Part shown: positions 1 through 10,600 of the stretch, in pieces
Layout of the letters: each line of letters opens with the position of its first letter
Position numbering within the stretch: the first letter of the stretch is position 1
DNA from: Falciphora oryzae
Taxonomy: Eukaryota; Ascomycota; Sordariomycetes; Magnaporthales; Magnaporthaceae
DNA length: 64,000 nt
Reading direction: 5' to 3'
Assembly: GCA_000733355.1 (NCBI GenBank)
Contig: JNVV01000002.1
Location: 2,077,133-2,141,132, forward strand
The notes under the pieces: model-generated
The model's database searches: none
The model's input: the letters and a program-made list of their open reading frames with translations, nothing else
Told to the model about the DNA's origin: nothing
Position numbers and translations under genes: made by a program

Positions 1-997
1 TGCCGTAGCGGTCTCCCCGCCTGAAGGGCTCCGTGAAGGTGCAGCCGCCGCCCAGGTCGTTTGTGTACCTGTGCCCGTCGTCGCCGTGCACGGCAACACT
101 GCCGCGGTGCCAGCCCGGTAGGCGGAAGGGCGGGTAGGGCAGCGCGGCGAAGCCGATCGAGAGCGACGTCTCCTCGGGCCTGCTGTCGGGAAGCACCTGG
201 ACCTCGTAGTAGACGGTCCGGGCACGATGCTGCTGCTTCTGGCCGCTGGACGAGTAGGCGAAGAGGAGGGGCGAGTGCTCGCGCGCGCAGTAGAGCGGCG
301 GGTACGCGCAGATGGTGGTGTCGGGGCACCGCTCGTGGCGCGTGCGCACCTGCCACACGCCGGGCGCGGCCCAGCGCACGTCGCCGTTGAAGCCCTGCGG
401 CTGCATCAGGCGCGGGTTGTGCGCGGCCAGGGCGGCGCGCGCGCCCGGGTCCTGGTCCAAGTCGATGGGCGGGCCCAGCGGGTGTTGCGCGCACCAGGAC
501 TCGCCGGCCTCCATCTCCTCTTCGGTGGCGTTGTTGGCGGGCGACCGCTCCCAGCCCGAGAAGACGTCGGGCGGCGGGGGGAATAGGGACGTGTCCGGCA
601 CCACGGCCTGCCAGTTGTGCTGCGGCGGCGGCTGTTGCTGGGCGGGCGGTGGGCCAGGCGGAGGCGCCGTGTAGTCCGCGGCAGCAGATGCGGACGGCGG
701 GGGCCCGGGAGGCGGGCCAGGTGGTGGAGCATAACCACCACCAGGTGTAGAGCCTGGAGGCGGTCCAGGTGGAGGGCTGTAATGGTTCGTGGAGTTCATG
801 GCAGCTATGGACGGTGGTGTCGGTCGAGCCTGCGTCTGTGTCGACGGAGGCGGACCGGGCGGTGGCTGGTAGCCCTGGGTCGGAGCCGCTGTTTTTGTCT
901 CGGGCATGGACGAGAAGGTCTGCTGCTGAGCTGGGAGGGCAGCGGGCTGAGGCGCGACGGCCGAGGGGTCACGCGCCGGCTTGTCTCCGAAGCACAT
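1..997 (-). CDS. SPRY-domain protein with proline-rich N-terminus (3' end beyond window)
   Basis: An uninterrupted reading frame runs from an ATG at 997 to the left edge, giving about 332 residues with the C-terminus missing. The first 130 residues are low complexity with repeated PPPGPPP blocks. They are followed by an ordered region (GEREW-like acidic segment, WCAQHPLGPP). A SPRY domain then starts around residue 255, recognised by VYYEVQVL, SIGFAALPYPPFRLPGWHRGS and the GHRYTNDL turn. The FRLPGWH signature is typical of the yeast SSH4/EAR1 group, whose members are membrane adaptors that recruit the Rsp5 ubiquitin ligase to cargo. That role is known for the family. Here there is no visible N-terminal membrane segment, so the adaptor function is only a suggestion. 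The protein begins Met-Cys-Phe-Gly, a possible lipidation site. No introns are seen. Confidence 0.82.
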   Translation of the reverse strand, partial: MCFGDKPARDPSAVAPQPAALPAQQQTFSSMPETKTAAPTQGYQPPPGPPPSTQTQARPTPPSIAAMNSTNHYSPPPGPPPGSTPGGGYAPPPGPPPGPPPSASAAADYTAPPPGPPPAQQQPPPQHNWQAVVPDTSLFPPPPDVFSGWERSPANNATEEEMEAGESWCAQHPLGPPIDLDQDPGARAALAAHNPRLMQPQGFNGDVRWAAPGVWQVRTRHERCPDTTICAYPPLYCAREHSPLLFAYSSSGQKQQHRARTVYYEVQVLPDSRPEETSLSIGFAALPYPPFRLPGWHRGSVAVHGDDGHRYTNDLGGGCTFTEPFRRGDRYG

Positions 998-2446
998 GGT
1001 GGTCTCTGGAGCTAACGTCTCTCAGATGTAGCTGTCGTTGGCGGAATCAAGCAGGGCCAATTGGGAGGAGAGAGGCTAGTATTTAAGCTTAGAAAGGAGA
1101 TTGACCTCGCTGAGGCACAGCAACAGATGCCCGTCTCTAGTGTGCTCGCAATTGCTTTTGTGCTCAGGCTGATGTGGCGACCAAGAAGGGAGCTGGCCAT
1201 CGAGGACCCGCCGCCGCCAAATGAATTCTAATCTCTTTCTGGCCCGAATGGCTTCTTTGCTTCTCCTTGCTTTGTGGCGCGCGGCAGCAGGAGGCGAGCG
1301 AGATTGAGTTTCGGCCAGCTGCTTCCCAACCTGGTGTTTTGATATCGACGTCAAAAGTCAGCCAGTCTAGGTCCGCTCGGTGTAGGGAGGTATGTGACAT
1401 TCCGAGCGAGGGTGAGCTTACTCCGTTTAACCTTGCCCATGTGGGTTCCCTGCCAACGATGGTGTCGTTCTTGGCATGCAGGCACAGCCCCAACGCTGCA
1501 CACAAGGCCACCCCTGCCGCAGCGACCAGGAGCATCTTCCAACAGGCAACATGTCCTGCCGTGCGTACTCCTCCGATTGCATGGATGACAGCCAGCACGA
1601 ACAAGCCGTAGATGTGGACGGAAAACAAGGTGGCTCGCGCCGCGGTTGCATGCCACTATCAGCGGAACGGCGAACCTACCTGACTCCATGGTAAGCACGA
1701 GCACAGATGCACCAACAAGCGGCCTGTGGTTCAACTAAGGCTTGGCATGGGCTTACCTCACCCAACGACCGTGGCTGGGGACTGGGTCTGGGGGATACAC
1801 CATCCGATTGCTATTTCTCTCTCTTTTTCTTCTACCGTTTCCTTGACCTTGTATGCCGCACTATACCTTCTCCGACTCGGCCCTGGTCCCGTCTAGTTTG
1901 GGGTCTCCCTATCGGGCAGCCTTTCGTCCGAGAGGCCGAACTCGGTAGTATCATCGATCAACAACCTGCTGCGGTATGCCTCCTCATCCAAAGGAGTGAG
2001 TTCTTTCGTCTACTTCTTGGACATTGCAGCAAGCCCTAGTGTTGAGAGTAGTCTGCTGGTGGCCAGACCTCTCTTACATCCTAGAGCTGCCCCCTTCAAC
2101 AGGGCCTGCTAGACATGGTGAGAGAGAAGGTCGGCCTGGTAAGTATAAAGCGATCGACAGTCTCCCAAGAGCGAGCCTCTGGAAGCATCGTCTTCGTTAA
2201 CTGGAGTAAATTAACAGCGCAGAACCGACTAGGCTAAACTAACCGCACCATTGCAAACCATTGGAAGACCCTCGACAGAAGCCAGATAATAAACCATCGC
2301 AGACAACTCGAAATCCTTCAAGAAACCATGCAAGAAACCATCGCGAACAACCCGAGTCCCTCAGAAGAAAACCCTCCAGTAAACCAGCGCACCATGAAGT
2401 CAAACAACTAACGTTACACGTTCAAGTCCCTCACACCATTCTTTTC
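998..2446. other. Intergenic, promoter side of the SPRY gene
   Basis: About 1.45 kb between the SPRY-protein start and the 3' end of the next gene. Short open frames exist on both strands, but none has the GC-rich third positions or family signatures of the flanking genes. It presumably holds the promoter and leader of the minus-strand SPRY gene and the 3' untranslated region of the gene at 2447. Confidence 0.5.
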
Positions 2447-3467
2447 CTATCCGCGGCCGTGGATGTTGCCCATCATCATCTGGCCACTGTAGGCTGGGTC
2501 GACCTCCATGATGGCCCTCTTGACCATGTCCACCACTGACGCTCCGTCCTTGAAAGTGACGGAGCCGTCAGCGCCGTGGGTGTGCCTGTAATCCTTGGGA
2601 ATCAGGCAGTTGACGCCGTCGCAGGCAGGTGTCTCTGGCGACGGCAGCTGGAGGACACTGGGGTCCACGAACTGTGGCAGCTGGCTGGTGCTGCCAAGAC
2701 TCGAGCCTGGGACACCCAAGGCCCCCGATGTCGGCATGGCGTTGTCCATGGAGCTTGTGGTGGCCATATACTCCATGGGGCCGGCGGGTGAAGCAGCAGC
2801 CATGAGCTGCCGCAAGAACTCCTGGTCCAGGTCCTCACCACCCAGACCCAGGCCCAAGCCGGAAGTCGTGTTAGGCAGACCCAGATCCCAACCAGCGACG
2901 TCCATGTTGAAGCCCAGGTCGCCGTCGCCTAAGGCCAGACTCTGGACGGGGGCCGCCATGGGCGCTGGTGGCGGAGGGGCTGGGGCCTTCTCGGCAGCCC
3001 GTGAGGTCTGGCGCCTTCTCCGGTTCCCGCCGAGCACCCTGGGCATGCCAACCTGGAGAAGAGGAGCCCTGGAGAGGTTGATACACTGGTTATTATTATG
3101 AAAATAAAAAGATATAAAAGAAAAACAAAAAGAGGCAAGTATGTTGTGGAGAGGATGATGGTTGGAGCCATGACTTACCCATACTTGGGGTCTCTGCCGA
3201 TCATACCGCGGAGGTATCTGAACTGGGGTGGCCCGAAGACAACACCCGGGAACCTCCCAACGAATGCCTGGATGACAGGCTCCATGCTGGCCTTGTGCAG
3301 AAGCAACTGCTCTGTGTAGTAGTGCTTCTGCTCCTCGGTGTAGCGAGGGTGGGGGTTCTGGGTGAAGCTGGGCCTATGATGTTATTATAATATGTTAGTA
3401 TAAGTAAAAAAGGATAAAAGGGATGGAAAAATAAAAAGAATAAAAAAGAAATATGTTATTAAAGGAA

Positions 3468-3507
<40 letters not shown>

Positions 3508-3601
3508 AAGTGAGGATGGGGGGAAAGAAAGCGAGGATGAGAATAAAAAAGTGAGGATGAGAGGAGAGAAAGCAAAAACATAGACAAATGTGTACCTACA
3601 T
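2447..3601 (-). CDS. Hypothetical protein, 272 aa, start codon possibly split by an intron
   Basis: I do not recognise this family. Exons at 3601-3600, 3373-3179 and 3068-2447 join in phase (819 nt) to give 272 residues. The N-terminal part (HPRYTEEQKHYYTEQ, then FVGRFPGVVFGPPQFRYLRG) is ordered and rich in aromatic and basic residues. It could be a divergent helix-turn-helix. The middle carries a basic patch (GGNRRRRQTSR) and a Pro/Ala stretch, then Gly-Leu acidic segments (GLGLGLGGEDLDQEF). The C-terminus is an ordered block around CLIPKDYRHTHGADGSVTF. Basic plus acidic low-complexity parts would suit a nuclear regulatory protein, but this is inference. Intron 1 (3374-3599) holds a 30-nt homopolymer. 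The upstream frame meets a stop just before the first exon, so the ATG would straddle intron 1 unless another exon lies upstream. Confidence 0.65.
3476..3505. repeat. Homopolymer A30 (+ strand) inside an intron
   Basis: Thirty consecutive A on the + strand, so a T30 tract in the transcript of the minus-strand gene. It lies in the pyrimidine-rich half of the proposed intron 3374-3599. The length may vary between isolates or be a sequencing artefact. Confidence 0.9.
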
Positions 3602-5263
3602 TTTAAATGTCTTCTTAGGAGGAACGCCGAAGATGAAGGACGTAGGAAGGCTGCTCAAGTGACTTCAGAGCGCAGTGTGACTGTCTGAAAGACGAGGGTG
3701 GCTGGAGCGCTGCGGCAAGGGAAGTTGGCTGCCGGGAGCAGCGTGGAGCAGAGGAGCGACAGAAATCGAATAGCCCTGGCGGCAAGCGGAAAGATTCCTG
3801 GGTTGGCAGTCGATGGCAGGAAGGAGCTTCTGAGCTGGGCTAGAGACGGAAGGCCGCTGGAGCAGAGTAGCAGGATGGCTGATTCCGGAGCGATCTTGGA
3901 AGGCGCGAGAGCTTCTGTAGAGTAGGGCAGGAAGGCAGAGAACACGATGGTGTGTGAGACCAGAGAGGGACCAGAAAGACGGCTGCCGGAGCAGAGTAGC
4001 GGGATGGCTGATTCCGGAGTTGTCTTGGAAGGCGCGAGAGCTGCTTGCTGTAGAGTAGGGCAGGAAGGCAGAAAACACGATGGCGTGTGAGTGTAGGCAG
4101 GACAGGGACCGGAAAGACGGCTGCTGGGTCTGCTTTTGTAGACCAAGGTTCGAATTCCTTCCTGCTCGACGAAGTGAACTCCAAAGGTTGAGTAGGCTCT
4201 GACGGTGGCTGTCTGGCTCGCGGTGCGTGGGAATGTTCGGTGGTAGAGCGGGATCGGGTCGTTAGAGGAGGCTTGGAGAGTGACGACTTTAGGGCAGGAG
4301 GGCAGGGCAGGGCAGGGCGTTGATACTGCCGGGTCGAGGGACGGAAAACGGGGGAGGACGGACGGTGCTGATGAATCAGGTCCCATAAGTGAATTCCGAA
4401 AAGCTGCGCTGTCTTTTTTGCGCCCCAGTTGCCAAAGCGGTGTGGCTTGCCTTCTGGAGCTCGTCCAAACCACGGGGAGGAGGAAAGCGCGCGCTCTGGG
4501 CTAGCCCTCCTGCTGACCAGCCAGGCCGGGGAGCCCCCGGTGTGCTCCTCGTTGGGAAGAGCCGATAGCGAAACGCCCCTCTCCGGTCTGCAGAACCCGC
4601 GGAGCGCAAATCCCCATAGCAATGTTTCGGTTCCAGTATTTGGGTAAGGGTCTGCTAGAATAATGCAGCTTTGGTGGCCTTCCACCCTCCTCTAGAGCTT
4701 TGAGCACCATCCTTCTCGGGGCAAGAAAGTTATGGCATTATCTTTTCCTTGGACCAAAGACCCTGCTAGCTGCGCAGAAGGCAATCTGCTATATACTTGG
4801 ACTGACACCCAAAAACAACAAGGACGCGAGCCTCGTCCGCCAACCACGACTCCAATCAGCAGAGGGGCACACCACACAACAGCCTGGCGGTCGAGCAGGA
4901 CCGGGCCTGCGATGCAGGGGGATAGCAAGAGCGAGCCCCTTTACAACGGTGAGTAATATAAACATTCTATTCGCAAGTCATCGATGTGTCTCCCAAACTC
5001 AAACCAATTGTAGGAACCGCGTCGCGACGGCAGACGGACGCCCACTTCTTTTGCTCCCTCTTTGCGAGTGCAACGGAGCAGAGCAGTTCGCTGGTGCAGG
5101 GGCCAAATCAAGCTCTATCTCTTGTCCAGTGCCCAGGCCAGACAGGGGTCAGGACCAGCAAGGGAAGGGCAGTTGTGGGGGGGTGAGGGAGCAGTGAAGA
5201 CCAGCAAGCCACCAGGCCAAGCACCCGCCGCTGCACTATCTATACAGCCGAAGCGGGAGCCAG
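3602..5263. other. Intergenic with a 129-bp direct repeat
   Basis: About 1.66 kb between the unrecognised 272-residue protein and the 3' end of the methyltransferase gene. It contains the two-copy direct repeat listed separately and a hairpin followed by a tRNA B-box-like sequence near 4127-4159. The long open frames here on the minus strand are produced by the repeat and show no domain. Confidence 0.5.
3844..4126. repeat. Direct repeat, unit about 129 bp, two copies plus a fragment
   Basis: The anchor AGCAGAGTAG followed by GGATGGCTGATTCCGGAG recurs 129 bp apart (3861 and 3990). Both copies then share CTTGGAAGGCGCGAGAGCT and GTAGAGTAGGGCAGGAAGGC. A third partial copy of the unit start (GGACCGGAAAGACGGCTGC) lies at about 4106-4124. 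The copies differ by scattered substitutions and small insertions, so the duplication is not very recent. Confidence 0.8.
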
Positions 5264-6724
5264 TTAACTCCTCTGAAAAATCCCCCACCAGCACTCGACC
5301 TCCTCCGCCACATCCTCATCGTCTCCCCAGTCATCCTGGCTGGCCACGGCACCCTCCTCGATGCACATCAAGCTAGCGTGGCGATCCGCAGATGACATGG
5401 CGCTGCGGAATGACGAGATCAACCTGATAGTTGTGGCATCACGCCGCGGCACCATGACGAGCACTCTAGCTTCAGCATCTTGGACCAGATGGTCATCAAT
5501 CGCCCCTGCGAGAAGACCGGGGTGGTCATCGTCGTAGAGAGGATCGGCCACGAGGATGATCTAGTTGTCGAAGAATGCTGTCAGCTCTGTTGACTAACCA
5601 GGACAATGCTGAGAAGACAGGATCGAACGAGAATGTGACTCGACTGAGAAAGTCTGAGAGCGACAGCGAGCGCAAGCCACGGATTATAGAGAGCGGACGG
5701 GATGGGACAATGAACTGGAAACAAGATGCCGGCGCAACTGCAAAAGGCCCTAACGCAACGTACCTTGAACTGGTTCTTCTCTCCAAACAGGCCCGCGTCG
5801 ACTTCGTCCTCGCCCTCGCCGCCCCACGTCAGCGCCCCAGCTGTCAGGTCTCCGCCCAACATCTCGACGACGGCACGGTTCTGGTCAACATTGTGCGCCA
5901 GGTTGGGCATAATATCGGGGAGGTCGCTCAGGGCCACCGGGACCTGCCAGATTGCTGCCGCGGCGAGGCCGAGCAGGCCAGTGCCGGAGCCAAGCTCGAG
6001 GACAGACACGGGACCATGGGTGGGGCCGGAAGCAAGGGTTTTGGGAGTCGGAGCCAGAAGATGGGATAGGGGACCCGCGGCGAACCGATGCAGCATGCGT
6101 GCCAGCGCGTACGACGAGCCCCAAGTTTTGAGACCAAGAGAATCGCCCGTCAGGGGAGGCTCTCTGATGGTGAGTTCGAAGACGGGGTAGTCTTGGCTCT
6201 CGAACGGCCACCGCCTGGTGATCTCGCCCATGGCTTTTCGAGCAAGAGACAGTCAGCAAAAAAGACCGAGGAAGGCACATGCGTGAGGTGAGCGAGAAAC
6301 ACAGGATTCCACGAGACTAAGAGCATACCCACGACACACGGAATCACAAAGCCACAAAGAACATTCAACACATACCTGTTCTGCCGCACCGCTCCGAGAG
6401 CCGACGCGCCGCCTCGGTCCAGATCAAGTCCCTCTGATCATCGTCTTCCAGCCAAGCCAGGGGGTTGCTGATAACGCTCGATAGATACGCGGAGATCTCG
6501 TGTCGTAGAAACGCAGCTGTGGTGGCCGCCACCTGCAGCCCCTCCTTGGGGAGCGACTCGGACAGGGAGGAGGCGCGGCGACCCTTCTTCTTGGGGTTCC
6601 AGGTCGGGGGCTCGACTCGGAGGCTCAAGAGACATTCCATGAGGTCCCCGAAGGCAGGCTTCTGCCACATCTGGGGGAAGTCCTCCGGCGAGCGTGTCAC
6701 GCCCGCGATCGGCGTGGAGGTCAT
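5264..6724 (-). CDS. EFM2: Protein-lysine methyltransferase, METTL21/Efm2 type
   Basis: Three exons (6724-6376, 6233-5764, 5560-5264) join in phase into 371 residues; the introns are 142 and 203 bp with GTATGT and GTACGT donors. The C-terminal two thirds is a Methyltransf_16 seven-beta-strand domain. It shows a GDSLGLKTWGSS lead-in, the SAM-binding motif VLELGSGTGLLG near residues 194-206, an acidic LSDLPD loop, and LVADPLYDDDHP at the strand-4 position where this family carries its Asp-containing substrate motif. The N-terminal 110 residues are helical and typical of Efm2 proteins. Yeast Efm2 methylates elongation factor 2 in the cytosol. Assignment to this enzyme family is strong. The exact substrate is inferred from architecture (yeast Efm2 is 419 residues) and could be another translation factor. 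Confidence 0.8.
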
Positions 6725-8886
6725 TGTGGAGACCCTTGGTCGTCTTGTGGGGATTTGGGGGTGATGTGTAAAGGAAAGGGCTGTGTGGGGGCCTGTGACC
6801 TCTCCTCTAAGTCTAGGTAAAAGAAGGGGAAACTGCTTTGGAGCAAGTCTAAAAAGGTCTTTCCGGCGGGCAAACCGGAGGATGTGTTTCTAATGCGGGA
6901 AGGGCCAGGAGAGAATGAAGGTGAAGATGAAAAGGGAAAAGAAAGATATCTATGCTCTAGGCTCTAGGCTCTATGTTCTATGCTCTATCGCTTGAACGGG
7001 ACGGAACGGCAGACTGAAAGTGAAGAGACTCTATGCATGTCCACCGACACTTGTGAGGACAGAGATAAAGGGGGAGGTATGGAAGTGCAATCCACGGCTG
7101 GTCACCTGCGGGACAGGTCAAGTCCCGAGATAGCCTGCATGTTGCCGTTGAGCATGTTAGACAAAGGGATGGGCGTCGTTGGAGGGAGGGGCTCGGTGAG
7201 AGGGGCTTGTGGATAAGACGGGGCCAGTCAGGAATTCGGCGTGGGTGATTCAGTCTTTGTGTATTTGTCGTCGGTCAGGGGGACCCATCCCCTTTCCGCT
7301 TTGGTCAGTCCGTCTCAGCCTCACGCAGCCTCGGGGTCCAGACCTGGTCGTCAGCTGGCTTACCTAAGGAGCCTCCCAGCGTCACGCGCTATTCCGTATT
7401 GGGAAGCCGCCCAAGCTCCCAGTTGGTCCCACTAATCAACGTCAGTGGGGCCCCCTCCACAGGCACGAACCTCAAAACCTGGCTCGGCGGTGATTTTTTT
7501 TCGTGACTCTTTTCTTCTTCCTTCCTCTCCTCAAGCATCGTCCTCTTCAACGCTGCGTTTCCATGCCTAAACACGGAGAGGACCCCCTCTGCCCGCTTCA
7601 TTGCGGAAACGGGAACCTCTCGACCCTTTTTCGAGCATGTGAGAAATTCGGAGAAATCTTCACTCTCGGGGAAGCCGCTGTCGCTTTTTTTTCTTCTTTT
7701 TTTCCCCTCGGGGAAAGGGAAAAAAAAAAAAAGGACGGGTGATACCCAACTTCTTCAGCCCGTGACGGCCTGGCGTGAACCTTTTTCCACGTCTGCAATT
7801 GGCATCAGAAAAGCAGGAAGCGCGGGTTCGGGGCTTCGTTTCTCTTAGCCGCAAGGCGACGGGGACGCTTGCTCCGGACCGTCGGCGTTTTTCCTCTGGG
7901 AGAGTCGTTGCGAAGATTGTGTCGGGAGACACTGGAGTGCGATACGCGGCGTTACCGACCGGGCTCGGCTCTCCCCTCGTGGGAGATGCCGTCTCGGGTA
8001 ACAATTCAATTCCGATTATTCTGTCGAGGACGATGCTTCAACCCTCTTTTTGCTCTCAGGTCAGTTTGTTCCTCCCTCTCTCGCCCTTCCCTTCCTCCTA
8101 CTCTGTCTTCTCGACACCCGGGGCAAGCCCGACTGAGAGGACTCCGACGAGATAAGGTACTGCGCTAACCATGCATCCGCGCATCTCGACATTGTGCCGG
8201 CGATGGCTTCGCGGCTTCTGTTGTTGTGCGCTTGGAGGAGATATCCGGAACGAGGCAACAGTCGTGCTGTTTACTGTTAGATACTCGTCAGAATACACTC
8301 ACCCAACTTTTACCACGTTTCCCCACCACTTGACGATTGCGTAACAATCCCACACACCAGACCTCTCGTCGCGTGCCTAGCGCCTAGCAGATGCTGATCG
8401 TGGCCACATTTTTGTCTGCGGCGGGCAATTTTCTTCTTAGCGTCGCCATTTTGCAACAGCCTGCGCTGAGATGGCCCACGGCCCCTGCACATGAGACGGT
8501 GCCCGCTTTTGAGGACACCTACTGTCTACTCTGCAGGCACTGCTTGCTCCAGACACGACTTTGATGATGACATGTCGTTTACTCAAGGACAAGGGCAAGG
8601 GTCAGTATCAATAGAATCGATATGTAGGTAGGTAGCTCTATAGGTACCGAAAAAGGCATCGCAGACACGAACCATTTGAACCTTTCGACGAACTAAACAG
8701 ACGACTAATTTGATGTCCAGTATCGATGCTCCCATGCCCATATTATCCATCGTCTCAGCATCGTGTCACAGCGGCAGCCTGTCGTACCAACCATATAAAC
8801 TACAGCGCAATTTCCTTTCCATACCCATCTAGTCAGATGCTCGGCGCGACGTCTCCTATTGAGGCGCATAGCCCAGAGTCATCATA
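6725..8886. other. Intergenic, no gene recognised
   Basis: About 2.16 kb upstream of the methyltransferase and downstream of the CBM48 gene. It has several A/T homopolymers (for example around 7685-7735) and the motif TAGGTAGGTAGCT near 8629. Open frames are short and lack coding bias. It probably contains the methyltransferase promoter and the CBM48 gene 3' untranslated region. Confidence 0.5.
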
Positions 8887-10600
8887 TTATACCTTCCCTT
8901 TCCACCAAAGTGCCAGCCCCAACATGGCAACGGCGGCGCTACCAACCGCTAGCACGGTCTGCCAGTCATTGGCTCCTCCCGCCCCTCTCGGCCGCCGTAC
9001 GTTATTACCAGCGACCTCCTTGTCCTTCCTCCAAACCGGCGTTGAAACGCCGGTTACGTCAGTTTCTCCATCCTTTTCCGTCGAAGTTTGATGCTCTCCA
9101 TCACAACCGACCCAATCCGCTTGGGCCTTCTGGGATTTTCCGGTTAAATTGCGATACAAACCCTTCGGTGAAGGGGCAGCACTCATTGTCTCACCATCTT
9201 GCGGCCGTACTGGCGTGGGGGTCTCTGCGGGCGTTCTTTTGGGGCTATCCAGCACCACAGCCTCGTCGTCCTCGCTCGTCAGCGATTTGGCAGCCATGGT
9301 CGGGCGAGTGGCGGGGCTGGGGAGCAGGACAACGGGCTGCGGCGAAAGGGGTGGATCCTCGTCGTCTTCCTCCTCGCCACCCTCGGCGATGGACTGCAGC
9401 GACAATGCTGAAGATGAGGCATCAGAGGCCACGGACCCCATGGACGCTCTGGGGACAGCCAGGCGCTTTGGCGGCCGAGACAACGACGGACTCGTGGCGG
9501 GGGAACCTCCAATAAAGTCCCCGACAAAGTCGTTCGTTTTTCGACGGGGCACGCCGAGCACGGCCGAGGGAGGGACGCCTTCGAACGTCGTCTCGTCCTC
9601 CTCGAGTTCGTCCTCCACCTCGTGAATGAGCTCACTTATCTGCTCCAGACGCGAGGGGAACTGCTCGAGTTCGGGATCTTCGAGCTCCGACATGTCAGGC
9701 TCGTGCTCGAATCCGAGGGAGTGGCGCGCCTCACTTGGCGAGTGCGGCCGGCTGCCCCCTTCGTTCGAGTCCTGGTCGTTCGATACAAGACACTCGTGAG
9801 CAAAAAGAGGGACGCGGTCCTGGCCGTCGTCCCAGTCGTCGTCCATAGGAGGCCTGTGTTTCTTTGAAAAGGGATCTAGCCAGCCCGACGCAGTTCCCAA
9901 GTCGCCGAAAGAACCCGACGCGCCTCCTTTGACGTCGTCATCGGGGAGGCGGATTTCCGGGGCCGACTCATCGTCGTTCGGCGGAGGCGACGCCGGCGCC
10001 TGTGAGCTTTCAGGAGTGGATGCCTCCTCCAACTCCGGCCTAAGGGGAGCAAGTTAGCAGCGGGGAAAGTGGGTGCGCGCGGAGCTACCAAACATAGAAT
10101 GCGCCTCACCTGATCTCGTTAGGAACCGTAAGCACACTATTGCGGTTCCCGTCTTCATCGGTAACTACAGAGACGTCAGTCAGCATGGCAAGTTAAGTAG
10201 CGAATAAAAGGCACCGCGTGCAGTCAGAGGCAGAGTATTCCAGGCCGCGAAAGAAATATTTAGAAGCGCATGTTGGAGGAAAGGAAGAGAAGGCGAGAGG
10301 AGTGGTAGGTGAGGGCGAGGAGGGGAGGGGATAAATAAATAACGGCGGCGACTAACCCGAATCGGCCCCCTCGTCGAGAAGCCACCAGTCGCCGTGCCCC
10401 AGGCGGAACTTGTATTGAATACAAGATCCGGGATCTGCGAGGATTGTCGCCTTGAATTCATACTCGCCCTGCTCGTCGAGGGCGCAGGTCATTTCCTGTG
10501 GTTGCCATTGGGGCTCCGAGTAGGATCCGGCCACAAAGACGGGCGGCTGGGCCCCCAGCTTCCGAAAGGTTACCGTGACAGGGACTTTGTTGGCCGCCAT
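8887..10600 (-). CDS. CBM48 (AMPK-beta-type glycogen-binding) protein with C-terminal membrane anchor
   Basis: Exons 10600-10357, 10164-10110 and 10039-8887 splice in phase to 483 residues. Residues 1 to about 95 form a CBM48/AMPK1-CBM module: VPVTVTFRKLG, PPVFVAGSYSEP, the GEYEFKATI strand, IQYKFRLGHGDWWLLDE and the closing SVLTVPNEIRPE. This matches the N-terminal module of yeast Crp1/Mdg1. A long acidic, Ser/Pro-rich disordered region follows. The protein ends with DWQTVLAVGSAAVAMLGLAL then WWKGKV, a single hydrophobic segment at residues 460-478 that fits a tail anchor with the CBM facing the cytosol. The expected role is to bind glycogen or another glucan at a membrane. An acidic patch followed by TFEGV (residue 252) is a candidate Atg8-interaction motif. 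Start chosen at the ATG directly before the CBM; the frame stays open upstream. Confidence 0.82.

Noticed and set aside
1164..1628. 154-codon minus-strand frame with two hydrophobic segments
   Set aside because: It lies in the upstream region of the SPRY gene, overlaps open frames on both strands, has no GC-rich third positions and matches no family.
4127..4170. tRNA gene suggested by GGTTCGAATTCC and a preceding hairpin
   Set aside because: The T loop has an extra base, the T stem pairs only four bases, and no acceptor or D stem can be formed. Not a functional tRNA.
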